From NCBI GenBank assembly GCA_012295275.1, contig CM022677.1:11372441-11436440 (forward strand): a stretch of DNA of 64,000 bases, written 5' to 3'. The notes beneath the pieces are model-generated. The model ran no database searches and was not told the DNA's origin. It was given only the letters and a program-made list of their open reading frames with translations. The translations under genes and the position numbers were made by a program. Positions 12,078-24,105 of the stretch are shown here, one piece after another (position 1 is the first letter of the stretch; every line of letters starts with the position of its first letter). This stretch comes from Chrysomallon squamiferum (lineage: Eukaryota; Mollusca; Gastropoda; Neomphalida; Peltospiridae).

Positions 12078-13790
12078 GTAAATAAATAAATAAATATAAT
12101 TTTAATTTTAATATCGCCTGCACAATTTATATAATGGATGTTAATAGTATGTATCATTATACATGTATTTGAGATGATGCTAGTTTAATCTGATATTTTA
12201 AAAGCTTCAGGTAATATTGTATTTTTTATGATGCAAAATAGAGGTAAAACATAACAAAACATCACGTTATTTTCACCAAGTATCAATAAACGTCGCTGGT
12301 TTTATATATAAAATGTGAATTACGTCGCGTTTTACAAAACAGAAAACTTCGCTTCTCTCTGTGAATTTTAATTTTAATGTCCTTTGCTTTGCAAATTTAT
12401 TCATTACTATCTTCAAATTTTATGATTCAAGTAAATTGTAACTTCTCACGTGTTCAGTATTAATTTTTAATTATTTTTTTGTTTGCTGTAGAGAAGAAAC
12501 TATAACTCAGTTTAACAGAAAACTATTTCACAACAGAGGATTCCCCTGTATATCTAGTCACTAAGTTATTTATTTCTGAATTTAGAAGTCAAGCCCTGAA
12601 TGCCACTATAAAATAAGAGGTCAGATCCATATAAATGTGATATTTGATTAACAGCAGAAGATTACATTAATTCACGTTAATACATCAAACCAGCGACGTT
12701 TGTATTATAAACTGATACTGAGTGAAAATAACGTGATGTTTTATTATATTTTCCTCTGTTTGCATCATAAAAAATACTGATAATTTCACGTACATTTTAT
12801 TCTACTAGGAGAAATCTTATATTAGTTAGTATTATACTTTGTAAGTTACATTATAGACAATATGCCTGTCCACCTCATCTAGTGTTTTATGAGATATGAG
12901 GATAGTTTTAGTTAGCTAGACGAAATATATCATTTATTTCATCCTGCTAAAACATAACAATAATGTCTTTACTGTCAAGTAAATAATAATGTTTCTCCTC
13001 CAGTTATCAGTAAAATTTTACCTGAAGCTTTTATAATATCAGATTAAACTGCCGCCTTCTCATTTACATAATACGACTAATATGATATAAATATCCAATC
13101 TCCATTATTTAAATTGTGCAGTCCGTATTAAAATTAAAATCATATTTGTTTATTTATTTATTTATGTTTTTAAAATAAAAACGAGTACAATAATACTTAA
13201 AATGATAAATAAAATAATAATTAAGAAAGACTACTTAAACCAGGATAAAAAGAAAAAAGTAAGAAAAGAAATAAAATGATTATTTCAGGCATATCTTTTT
13301 TTATACTAGATCATGCTATGTTTGACTGAATCTCAGTTTATTCATATAAAACTGAAATCTTATTTGTTCATAGAACGTAAACTCTGTCCAGTGTCACAAA
13401 TTACGACTAGAAAACAACATTGTACGTCAAAGTTTCTTGTTTTAGTAAACACTCAGATACAAGTTTTATCATGACTCGCCACTGATTTTTGAAAGAACAA
13501 AACTGGACAGCAGATTTGTTTAGTACGTCTGAACAGTCCGACTTGTCTTCACAACTTTCACAAAAAACGTTTCTTCACAAAACACACGCCATTGTACAGG
13601 ACGAATAAGTATCACATTTCTTAAAGTTTACTGGTTAAATATTAATTACCAGAAAATTAAAAACACAGGCTGTGGTGTAATTATTGAAAATCACGTTCAT
13701 CTTTCTCCATCTCACTGTCTCCAGCTTAGAAAAAGTATTTATCTAAAATATACCCAGCGCATTTCCTGGAATTTAAAAGTGATATTTTCT
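11500..13790. repeat. Imperfect 2.3 kb palindrome (inverted repeat)
   Basis: The left arm (about 11500-12345) and right arm (about 12690-13790) are inverted copies. Examples: aagaaacgtttgggtg near 11730 against aacgtttcttcacaaaacac near 13567; tcaataattacaccacagac near 11610 against gtgtaattattgaaaatcac near 13676; tttaatctgatatttt near 12184 against its complement near 13040. The spacer around 12345-12690 matches segments at about 41720-42060 (inverted) and 63640-63960 (direct) of the large palindrome. The right arm contains extra sequence. Partial single copies also occur at 27660-28130. Short frames in it are open by chance and are not conserved between the arms. Confidence 0.8.
12024..12095. 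repeat. (AAAT)n microsatellite
   Basis: About seventeen AAAT units, inside the left arm of the small palindrome. The right arm has a short TTTA tract at the mirror position (13148-13164). Confidence 0.9.
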
Positions 13791-13799
13791 TCTGTACAT

Positions 13800-14107
13800 A
13801 TCTGGATGGAGATAAGTCTTGAGAAAGTAAGAACAGAAAAAATTCAGAACGTATCTCGGTTAGAACTTTATGACTATGAAATACACGGTAGAGAATTATC
13901 TGCTAAAGACTGCTAAAGAAGAGATTCTGCATTTCTCACCGAAAATTGTTCTCTATCATGATTATAAAAGTGATGCTGAAATTTAAGACATTAACACAGT
14001 TTCTATGCCACTTTAAAAACATCTGAAATCAGTTGTTATCAAAAGCAGCTTTTGCAATTAATGTTAAAGTTGGAGGTCATGACAGAGAAAGAAATATAAA
14101 AACAAAT

Positions 14108-14138
<31 letters not shown>

Positions 14139-15828
14139 CGCTGTCATCAATGACAGACTGTTTATCCTCAACATTTATAATGAAACAATATTCCAGGTTT
14201 ATGTTATTTTAATCTTTAGAAATCTGCACTCTGTGTAAAACGGTATATCACGTTGGTCTCAAAGGATCATCCGGTTTTGACAGCGTGCACTGTATTTATT
14301 TTTATTGTTTATATTTTAGTCATTTATCACATATTTATAGATATAGTATATTCTTTATAGTATGTAAACTGATATTCCTGGAACGTACCTACACATTTAC
14401 ATTTATTACTCATTATACAGCTATATACGACGTTTCGTTATCAGCGATTTTCTGTGGTGTGCAATGACTTACACCGAGAACCCCACAAACAGAAGAAAGA
14501 AAGAAACTATAGCTGAAGGGAGATTACTCTCATATAATCATATAATTTTTTATTTCGGGTGGAAGCGGGATTTCTACTTTTATTTGCGGTGTTTGTTATT
14601 TATGTTTTTTTCAGTTAAATGTAGATTCTATGAATCACGAAGAATTGACTTCTTTATTATGTACAGGTAATGGTAGAACATTACTTTCTTAAAATGTTTT
14701 TTGCTATTTTCGGGTGTCTTTTCCTGGCGCGCTGAAATGTTAAATAGAAACATTTGAAATTTAATAAGTTTTAATATATTTGTGAAATTTCAATTGTACT
14801 GTGGTAACATTTCTTTTGATTACACCCCAATACAAACATCTTTTAAATCATTGTATCAAACGAAACGTGTTTGGTGGCATCCTAGGCATGAGCCATACAT
14901 TATATATGTCACTGTTCTGATTTATGTTTGTGGGCTTCTTTTTATTCCTGTTTGTTTATTTCTCCATTGTTCTAAGAAACACTGAAAACATTTCAACTTT
15001 TGAGACCATTTCAAATGAAATAAAATTCAAATATGATTCTTATCTCACCTTTATCAGGATGTGGATCAAGCAATTTTTCTGTTGGGATTTTAATTCGGTA
15101 GCTTTAAAATAAAATAAAATAAATAAATAAATAATAACAACAACAATAAAATAATAAAAACGGCATACACGCACACAAACTCACATACTGATACCTAAAC
15201 TAACATTTATTTTTATAAATACAACACATTGTAAAACAATGAAATTCTTTTGCTAAAAACTATTGAAATAAGCTATCGTTTTCTTCAAAACGATTGTTTC
15301 CTTCAGCCATGGATTTCTATTTAAAAATGACGAAATAATGTTCAACTAAAGATTTCCAGTGACGTAGAAAGATCGGCGGGAAATATAAATCTGTCTTCTA
15401 GAAATTCTATATTGAGAAAAGATCAAACCCAACGTTAGGCCTATAATTCCCATAAATATTTTAAACTACCATCAATGTTTTGCCCGCACACGCTCACGCA
15501 CAGTCTTATACAGAGTGTCCGGTTGGATACAGAAGTATTCGGTATTGTACAGAAAGACACTTCTAGAACAATGCAGTTATAAATATATTTAAAACATTTC
15601 AAAAACTGTTTACATAGTATCCTTTTTTATATCTATAAATAAAAGTGTAATCTCTCAAAACATTTTTGGACAAAATCATTACCGCACTGGCTGCTACACC
15701 ATCATATTTTGTATAAAAACAAATGTATATCGCCAAATATAACAATTAAATCTGGGTTTTTGTTCTATCAAAGACGTATGGAATGTTCTGTTACGGTTGT
15801 CTTCGTTCGCAAAAGTTAAATTTTTATT
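13800..15828. other. Non-coding AT-rich DNA
   Basis: Includes a poly-A run at 14117-14138. Open frames of 60-70 codons (14285-15112) are Phe/Ile/Tyr-rich, lack splice or domain support, and look like chance in AT-rich DNA. No RNA gene seen. Confidence 0.5.
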
Positions 15829-15830
15829 AC

Positions 15831-15914
<84 letters not shown>
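15829..15914. repeat. (TTA)n microsatellite
   Basis: About 28 trinucleotide units. The frame across it is poly-Tyr. Confidence 0.95.
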
Positions 15915-15915
<1 letters not shown>

Positions 15916-15959
15916 GTCATTGTTATTGTTATATACATACTAGTGGTAATATAGGCCAA

Positions 15960-17780
15960 ATAGATGAACATTATTAATTAATTAATGTATTCATTTATCA
16001 TTACTATTATTATTATTAGTAGTAGTAGTAGTAGTATTGAAATAAACCATGTAGACTGTCTAAAAACCTTTTTATGAGGATGCTAATGATTTACCTTTTA
16101 TTTATTTAGATTTTGCCTTGAAAGTGAACACCTTCCAATCTTTCTTATGTTTAATGTATTTATTTTTATAGCAGGAAAATTTGTAATTCACATGCTATAA
16201 CATGAACAGAAGTTTAAATGTTTAACAACAAATGTAAAGAAAGCTAACAAACGGTTGAGAAATGGAAAAATGATGAGTTAATTTTACTTGAATTATTTCA
16301 GTAGCTGTTTTCATTTGTCACCAGTAATCTATGTTTAGTTACAACGGGAAGGTCTACGTTGTTCAAGGCCACCGAGAGACGTCCTGTCCGTCTCTTTACA
16401 ATAATATCTTACGTCTACAAATCGTGCTGGATGGGTATTGAAATTACTTCTGAATTTTATTACACTGTATAAAAATTATCATGTAAATCATATTTATTTT
16501 TAATCTTCGCTGAATTTACACATCGATAACAAAATAAGACGCAAGTTTTATAATGTCTGTATTATTTAAATGAGAAATTAAAATTAGAGATTATCAGTTA
16601 TATTATTGAATAAACATTGAATTTCATTCTAGATTAACTTACCTGACATATTCTTAATTACATAATTTGAAAAATTTGAATTTTAGATTAATCATGTAAT
16701 TTCAGGTAGGGAGAGATGTAAATTGTGTCGCGGAATGTCATGTTACTGCGGTCATAAAACAAAGTATCACATTGTGACACTGAAAGGTGCACAGTTAATT
16801 TTCAGTAACATCAATACAGTAATAAATACAGTATTCATCTAGCACTTCACGCGTTTATTATTATTAATAATAAAATAACTTATTATTAAAGACCATAATT
16901 TTTCAGTATATAAGATTAATAAGATTAATATTAATGTTGAAAGCAGATTTTCATATTGAGATATTAAGCTTCTATCTTACGTTAACTTTACAAAATTATA
17001 CAAAATATAAATACTACTGTATGTGTGTGTGTGTGTGTGCGTGTCTTCATATCCATCTGTCTGTATAAAAATGTAAAATTATCCTATTTAAATATATTTT
17101 GTAAATATGAATGTGTAAGAAAAATGCCTTTTATAAACTGCGAATGTGAAAAAAGAACTCAATAGTTTTATTGAAATATACGCAAACTAATAAAAATATG
17201 TTCCTTATATCATTCAGGTCTTTTGTTTTATGATTTACATTCAGCGATCACGTGTGTTAAGATACTTTACATTATCCTCACTTGAAGAAATCACAGTTGT
17301 TTTCACATGAGTGTTTACAATAATCATGTTCTATGAAAAAGGATATATTGTCAGAGATAGGGTTGATGCTGAAGTGTGCACTTGTTTACCCAACACACAT
17401 GTTTTTCTCTGTATAGATATTTCTCTGTACAGAAGACAGCAGGTACAGATCTAGGGTGTGGTGTGTTAACATATTTGTGTGATGAGAAAATACCCCAAAT
17501 GTTCTCTTGCTCCTCTACCATATAACACTTTCCATTTATCTGTCACACACTGCCTGAAATAAAAAATAAACAGTTACCAAGTAAAAATTCTCAAACAGAT
17601 AGTCATAGAATTTTATGCTACTTTAAAATAATGCGAATGAGAGACAAAGCGAGAAAGGTATAATGAGAGAGAGAGAGAAAAAAAAAAAGAAGATGATCAA
17701 AGAGAAAGATATAAAAAAACAAGTGAAACAGAAAATGTACGAAAAAAACATTCAAAAAAATAAAATGTGAGTGAAATATT
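15960..17780. other. Largely featureless non-coding DNA
   Basis: A short (TAG)n tract at 16016-16034 and a GT tract near 17023-17040. One GC-richer 36-codon frame (16331-16441) is noted under findings. No gene is supported. Confidence 0.4.
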
Positions 17781-17784
17781 GAAC

Positions 17785-17820
17785 ACACACACACACACAC
17801 ACACACATACACACACACAA
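17785..17820. repeat. (CA)n microsatellite
   Basis: Interrupted CA tract of about seventeen units, next to an A/G-rich stretch (17640-17760). Confidence 0.9.
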
Positions 17821-18039
17821 ATGTATGCACACATTTTTAACAGTGCTCTTATGGTTAATCTTTAAACTAACAGGCTCAGAAATCACATCCTGGCCTTAAA
17901 TAAATAATAACTGAGATTACCAAAAACACTTCTTATTAAAAACACTTCAGTGAAAACAACTAAGATAAAGATCACACAAAAATCTAATAAAAATATGATT
18001 TCCTTTATAAACTTTGGTCTGAGTATTTTATCAGCACAT

Positions 18040-18270
18040 AAATATCAGTATCAGTCTGTGTGAATTAACAATATTTTATCATATTATTCTGTATCAGAAA
18101 ATGTGGAATAGAGGATTAAAAAACTCATACAAACAGGATGGTAGAAATTGTTATTTTCTGTATCAGAACACTGGATAGAGGCAACAATCATCAGTTAAGT
18201 TGCATGGTTGAAATTATCATTCTTTGTATCAGAAAATGTTCTATAGAGCATTTTTGAAATCATTTTCTAT
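18040..18270 (+). repeat. Degenerate local tandem repeat
   Basis: The phrase ttctgtatcagaa, followed by a ...tagag block and a ...gaaattgttatt block, occurs about three times (18090, 18160, 18218) at ~65-70 base spacing with many changes. Non-coding. Confidence 0.55.
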
Positions 18271-18889
18271 GAAGCAGAACTGACATTCATTCATTCATTC
18301 ATTCGTACAGTTTGAAAAAACAATGGTTATCAAAAATGTTATTTAAAGATAAGCTTTCATCCCTGTCCATTTCACAAAAAGAACTGATATAATTTTATGA
18401 GCACATAATACCAATACACATAATTACAAATGAAAGAATATATTTTTTTAAGTTTTAATTTATTTTTATCTGTTAACATTATTATTATATTATTTGTTTT
18501 GTTATATGTGAGCCTTTCAGTGTACATGGAGGCAAAAACAAAGTACTTTGTTTGAACCTAGGTAATATAATTATGCATAACTTCATGAACAGGGAAAGAC
18601 AATGAAAGGAAGAAAGAAAGTGAAAGAGAGAATCAGAGAGGCTAGGAGAAAATTAGAAATAGTGAGAGAGAAATAAAAATATTATCACTATACCTGACTT
18701 TTGCCTCCTGTTCTGTACTTTTAATATCATCAACCTTTATGTTAATTCTTGACACTATGACTGGTTGTCCAAATATCTTACCTAGATAACAAAACAGATT
18801 TTTCTTAATTATTCATAATAATCATTGTTAGTGTTAAAGAACAATGTTACAGTTGGGAGAAATATGTACAGAAAAAAATTGCCGAAACA

Positions 18890-19215
18890 GATAGATAGTT
18901 ACAGATTATATGTTTAGACATACATACAGGTAGATAGACATATAGATGTACATATATAGATAAACAGACTAAGTTACATAAAGTCGCAGATTTACAGACA
19001 GACAGCATGTTAGAAAGACCGATAAATATAAAACAAAAGAATACAGAGGTACATAGATATATTTATTCAGAAAGTAAAATTATTTAGAGACTGGTAGATA
19101 TTGGGTAGATAGCTAGGTTGATGATGTAGACCAAGAGACAGACAGACAGACACATGTTATGGTAGACATACACCGGTAAATAGATATTTAGTTAATATAA
19201 CTAGGCAGATATAAC

Positions 19216-19246
<31 letters not shown>

Positions 19247-19255
19247 GATTGGGAG
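18890..19255. repeat. GATA/CAGA-rich low complexity and (CA)n
   Basis: Degenerate tagata, acagac and gtagat words to ~19200, then a pure CA tract of about fourteen units (19221-19247). 19255-20100 is AT-rich with TAG/TAA trinucleotide patches (19420-19860) and no supported gene. Confidence 0.8.
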
Positions 19256-20114
19256 TAGTAGGTAAACCAAATGACATTTATATATAATTAATCAAACACT
19301 GATGATTTAAATGGAATACCTCTCCTCTGTCTATCTCCTTGTCTACAGATACACAATCAGACATCAGTATCCATGGTATTCCACTGTTTGAACGAGTAAC
19401 TGGATCGTGCCAAATACAAGCAGCAGTAGTATTTGTAATAGTAGTTGTAGTAGCAGTAGTAATAATAACAATAATACACACTAATAATGGTAATTATAAC
19501 AGCAATAGTAATAATTATAAAAAGATGTATAAAATAATAATAATTCTAATAATAATAACGAAAATGTTAAAATAATAATCATAAGATATTACATTATATT
19601 AACAATAAAAAAGTACAGTATCATAATACAAAATAAGAATATTACTAACAATAAAATTCACAATGAAATAACACAATTCAAAGAGAAGAAGAAAAGAATA
19701 TACAACAATATTGCCGCTTTAATTTATTAACTATCAAGAATTATAAAAAAAACACAAGAAAAAACAATAGAATTAAAAATGTTCTCACTAAAATAGACAG
19801 TTAATCAAAAAAAATAATTAAAATAATAATAATAATAATAGTAATAATAAAAATAAAATAAAACACACAAATATTTACATCTTGTGATGATGTCTCTCAT
19901 CAGCTGTCATATTCACAGGTGACTGTCTCAATAAAAGGACAACAAGTAAGTAGAAGGGGAGAAGTGATCACTCGATCAACATTTTCACTTACGGTTTACA
20001 AAACTGGTTCTCATTATCGGGGAGATGTTTAGGAAGATTTACGGTTATTACATTTGTGTTACATGTAGTGGATCTGTAGTGCTATATCGTTTGAATCCAG
20101 TATCTGTGGACATT

Positions 20115-20190
20115 TTTCGCCAGGTCACCAAATCTGACCAAAGTTCAGTTTAGGCGACTGGAATGTTAAAAACACTACGCATTAGTCGTG
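20115..20190 (+). repeat. Short dispersed repeat, copy 1
   Basis: A ~75-base stretch (gtcaccaaat ... gactgg.atgttaaaaa) matches 31815-31890 in the same orientation at roughly 80 percent by eye. I find no RNA polymerase III boxes or terminal repeats, so the class is unknown. Confidence 0.55.
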
Positions 20191-20369
20191 CAAAAAAAAA
20201 AATATATATTTATATATATTTTGGTGACCATATTTTTTCTATAAGTTATAACAAAAGAGCCACTGTTAATAATTTTATTTAAAATATTTATTTCACATAA
20301 AAGGATTGTTCATAGTTCCATAAGTTCGACGTATCGGCTTACCGTATTTGCCAAAATCTATTTATACAC

Positions 20370-20650
20370 ATTAATGCTAAAGTGAAGCCAGCTAACATTT
20401 CCAACCTTAACGTCATAGAGTTATCGGTTGGTTAACAAAACAGTTTATCACAGGCGATAACTCTATCAGCAAGACTTTGCTATTCTTTTTCCTTATTAAT
20501 TCAAGTATTAATTCGCTAAATTGAAGCCAACGAACAAATCTAGCGAACTTTTAAACCGTTAGGTTAAAGAATTATCGGTTGGTTAACGAAACAAGTTATC
20601 ATGGGAAATAACTCTATTGTATTTGCTATGTTTTTCCTTTTCAATTCCAG
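20370..20650 (+). repeat. Two-copy direct repeat, ~145-165 bp
   Basis: Two adjacent copies share gaagccaacg/gaagccagct, a ttaacgt/ttaggt block, the 16-base phrase attatcggttggttaac (allowing one change), and gataactctat. Copy 1 begins ~20372 and copy 2 ~20522. Between and after lies AT-rich DNA. No coding sequence. Confidence 0.75.
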
Positions 20651-21049
20651 TAGGGTTACTTACCCGGAATAAAAAATAAAAAAAAACAATTGTTTGAAAA
20701 TTTATTACCAGCTGATTTGAATAACTAGAATTAATAAAGAATTTGAATTAATAAAGAATTTTGTATTTCATTTTAGATGTGGGCAAAATAAGTTAAGCCA
20801 ATACATCGAGTTTATTGAACTATGAGCAAATCTGTTCACTGGAAAAATGGGGAGATAGAAATAAGTAATGTTTCATGGTTTTAGAAATTCCGTAGCTACA
20901 GTTTGGTGTGTGTCTATTTTGTGTTTGAATTTGATTGAGTTTAGATTAGTTGACTAGCTGATTCTGAGTTTGGTAAGATTCTTATTTTGGAATTTGAAGA
21001 TGAAAGGTATAACTAATGTTAATTTTATACCCTTACTATTCACCGATTC

Positions 21050-22370
21050 CAGTCCACAATTCAGTATGGCTGACTGTTTGTTCAAGGCAGTGCACTGTAA
21101 CTAGTATATTACAGACTGTGGTATGTACTATCCTGTCAGTAATTCTGTTTGATCAAGGGAAGGCACTGTATCTAGTATATTACAGACTGTGGTATGTACT
21201 ATCCTGTCAGTAATTCTGTTTGTTCAAGGCAGTGCACTGTATCTAGTATATTACAGACTGTGGTATGTACTATCCTGTCAGTAATTCTGTTTGTTCAAGG
21301 CAGTGCACTGTATCTAGTATATTACAGACTGTGGTATGTACCCTGTCAGTAATTCTATTTGTTCAAGGCAGTGCACTGTATCTAGTATATTACAGACTGT
21401 GGTATGTACTATCCTGTCAGTAATTCTGTTTGTTCAAGGCAGTGCACTGTATCTAGTATATTACAGACTGTGGTATGTACTACCCTGTCAGTAATTCTGT
21501 TTGTTCAAGGCAGTGCACTGTATCTAGTATATTACAGACTGAGGTATGTACTATCCTGTCAATCAGTCTGTTCAAGGCTGTGCATCGTGTCTACTATATT
21601 AGAGACTGTGGTATGTACTATCCTGTCAATCAGTCTGTTCAAGGCTGTGCATCGTGTCTAGTATATTACAGACTGTGGTATGTACTACCCTGTCAATCAG
21701 TCTGTTCAAGGCTGTGCATCGTGTCTAGTATATTACAGACTGTGGTATGTACTACCCTGTCAATCAGTCTGTTCAAGGCTGTGCATCGTGTCTACTATAT
21801 TACAGACTGTGGTATGTACTACCCTGTCAATCAGTCTGTTCAAGGTTGTGCATCGTGTCTAGTATATTACAGACTGTGGTATGTACTATCCTGTCAATCA
21901 GTCTGTTCAAGGCTGTGCATCGTGTCTAGTATATTACAGACTGTGGTATGTACTACCCTGTCAATCAGTCTGTTCAAGGCTGTGCATCGTGTCTACTATA
22001 TTACAGACTGTGGTATGTACTACCCTGTGAATCAGTCTGTTCAAGGCTGTGCATCGTGTCTAGTATATTACAGACTGTGGTATGTACTACCCTGTCAATC
22101 AGTCTGTTCAAGGCTGTGCATCGTGTCTACTATATTAGAGACTGTGGTATGTACTACCATTTCAGTGATTCTGTTTCTTAAAGGCAGTGCATCGTGTTTA
22201 GTATATTACAGACTGTGGAATGTACTATCCTGTTAGAGGGTCTGTTTCTTCAAGGCAGTGAATCGTGTCTAGCATGCTACAGACTGTGGTACGTATATCC
22301 TGTCAGTGAGTCTTTTGTTCAATGCAGTGCACTGTATGTTGTATATTATAGACTCTGGTATGGCCCCCAC
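21050..22370 (+). repeat. 71/67-bp minisatellite, about 19 units
   Basis: The landmark gtatgtact recurs at 21121, 21192, 21263, 21334, 21402, 21473 and 21544 (mostly 71-base spacing), then 21611, 21678, 21745, 21812, 21879, 21946, 22013, 22080 and 22147 (67-base spacing), followed by degenerate units. The 71-base units carry taattctgtttgttcaaggc. The 67-base units carry aatcagtctgttcaaggctg. Each 67-base unit contains cagtctg and its complement cagactg ~40 bases apart. A ctac/ctag variant runs ac-ag-ag, ac-ag-ag, ac-ag, ac, suggesting a three-unit (201-base) higher-order repeat. All three forward frames are nearly stop-free, so long frames here are a consequence of the repeat. The array ends where a hAT element begins. 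Confidence 0.95.
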
Positions 22371-22383
22371 CTATCAGTTAGTC

Positions 22384-23180
22384 CAGTGGTTCTCAATCAT
22401 TTTTTTGCCAACGGCACACCTGGCTAAATATATTTGAATTTTGGAAAATAAAAACATGGCAAGTCATAGACGGCATACAACCGTACACACAGACTAGTCA
22501 TAGACACATAGAATAACTCTAAATAAATTTCCTCAGTGTTTGGTCGAATATGAGACAGACACACCCTCATTTCTGCTTTGTTGTAGTAATATCTCGTGCT
22601 TCATGTTTTTGATGTTGCCTAATTCACATATATAAGGAGTTGAAAATTGTAATAAAATCGCTAAAACTGTTTTACATAATATGGGATACACCTCTTGTAT
22701 TGAAATCCAAAATGAATCAATGGGCAGAGTCGAATGTTTTAATTTTAAGGTCATTAGAAAGTGCGGCCAATTCTTCTTCTTCCTGTAACTCAAGTCCAAT
22801 TGGAAGAATGATTTATGAAAGGATCTCTAATCCAATCATATTTTTCTGTCTTTAATGACGGAAATTTATTGTTGATGCTTTCGTCCAGGGCTGTCAGATG
22901 AGTAAACACAATAGGGATCACTTCTCTAATGCAGGTAGAACGCAATAAAGGGAACATATAAAGGTTGACAGTGATTGCTCTTTTCTTTTCCAAATCACTA
23001 TTTTCTTTTTGAAGGCAACTAACTTGTCTGTTGAAGTGAGAAGATTTTCGTTTTTGCCTTGCATACTACTGTTTGTTTTATTTTGGGATCACGTGGTTTT
23101 TCGCATTTTCTTAGTGTGCCGTTCAAAATTTTGCGGCACACATAGGAAGATCTCGCGGCACACTGGTTGAGAATCACTGA
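22384..23180 (-). mobile_element. Decayed hAT-type DNA transposon, ~0.8 kb
   Basis: Starts cagtggttctcaatc (22384) and ends ggttgagaatcactg (to ~23180), a terminal inverted repeat of ~15 bases with one mismatch plus a subterminal cggcacac/tgtgccg motif repeated at both ends (22412; 23116, 23133, 23155). This terminus style is typical of hAT superfamily elements. Adjacent 8-mers agttagtc and aattaatg match at only five of eight places, so the target duplication is doubtful or decayed. The inside carries C-terminal transposase sequence on the minus strand. At 0.8 kb it is far shorter than an autonomous hAT element (usually 2.5-5 kb), so it is internally deleted and inactive. Confidence 0.8.
22533..22993 (-). 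pseudogene. hAT transposase C-terminal fragment, frameshifted
   Basis: Three minus-strand segments, each in a different frame, continue one another. The first (22993-22790) has HLTALDESINNKFPSLKT and WIRDPF. The second (~22790-22725) has ELQEEEELAALSNDLKIK and ends with a stop after DSAH. The third (to 22533) has DSFWISIQEVYPILCKTVL and FSTPYICELG. In order, these match the hAT-family dimerisation region seen in ZBED5/SCAND3-like transposases: a W-I-R-x-P-F motif, an acidic helix, then F-W ... Y-P ... L-L-F-x-T-Y-x-C-E. At least two frameshifts separate the pieces and the zinc-finger and catalytic parts are missing. It is a relic inside the 22384-23180 element. Confidence 0.75.
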
Positions 23181-23815
23181 ATTAATGTTATACTGATCAT
23201 GTTATAAGGCAGAATATTGATAAACATTATTTACACCTCAAAATATTTGTGTAAACTGTTTAACAAATATAAATTGTTTGACAAGATAAATATATGTAAT
23301 TATTTAAAATCATATTACAAAAATCATTTTTAAAATTTCTAATAATGCTTGCAGGAGGCACTGGATTGGAAAATAGATGAAAAACAAATACAAAATAAAT
23401 AAAGAAATGCATAGCTTAATTTATGTTTGTTGTGTATGTGTGTTTTTGTATTCAAATGTGTGTACCAGCACACACCAATGTAAACATACATCATGGATTC
23501 ATATATATTTTATTTATACTCGTCAATATTCAGTCGATTTTCACAAGCTTACCTCTATCAGACAGTGTGTAAGTGCATGCGTGCATGTGTATGTATGTGT
23601 ATGCACGTGTATGCACGGACAGATAGATAGATCAGATAGATCCTGAAGTCACTATCCGTAATTGCAATATATGATCACTAGATAAGTTTCTATATTTTCA
23701 GTCAGTAAACAAAAACAATGTTACTTTTTTTTAATATTTAATTACCAGTTTAATCTTAAAAGCCCCTAGTGCCTGTACAAACTTCAGCCTGTATTTATCA
23801 GTAGCTCCATCCATA
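23180..23815. other. Non-coding AT-rich DNA
   Basis: Follows the hAT element. It has GT/ATGC low complexity at 23570-23620 and no supported gene. Confidence 0.5.
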
Positions 23816-24105
23816 TGCAGGACAGACAGTCGGTATGTGGGTGACTAGGGCAGGGGGGGTGGATAGGATAAAAACGGGTGAGCTTAGGGTCCCGGACAGA
23901 AAAGGTGAGTTGAACACATGCCCTCCCGCCCTACCCCGGAAGCACGGGCTGTCTGCCAGGGGAAAGTTTTCTCACACATTTTTATCTCTCCACCCCCTGC
24001 CCTAGTCCCCCGCACGCCTGCTGTCTGTGCCCCCCCGTACCTTCACAAGCTGTCTGAGGGCGGGGCAGACAGACGGCGTGTGGGGGACTAGGGCAGGGGG
24101 GGCAT
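23816..24105. repeat. GC-rich fold-back element
   Basis: An island of much higher GC than its surroundings. A core phrase gactagggcaggggggg (or complement) with a flanking acagacag block occurs in alternating orientation: + at ~23821-23860, - (degenerate) at ~23921-23958, - at ~23988-24033, and + at ~24063-24103. The last two form a ~40-base stem with a ~30-base loop. The first and third also pair, including an internal gataaaaa block. I see no coding frame. It resembles a nested palindrome or a MITE-like element that has inserted into or doubled on itself. Class unknown. Confidence 0.75.

Noticed and set aside
14285-15112. Four overlapping 60-70 codon frames
   Set aside because: Composition follows the AT-rich DNA, with no splice support, repeats or motifs.
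21475-22236. A 253-codon open frame with many near-identical 67-residue blocks
   Set aside because: It is produced by the 67-base minisatellite, all three forward frames are similarly open, there is no start context, splice site or domain, and the frame drifts through the array.
21050-22370. CRISPR-like array
   Set aside because: Units are head-to-tail with no unique spacers, and the window is eukaryotic.
22384-23180. Active autonomous hAT element
   Set aside because: Too short, lacks zinc finger and catalytic core, and the transposase remnant is frameshifted at least twice.
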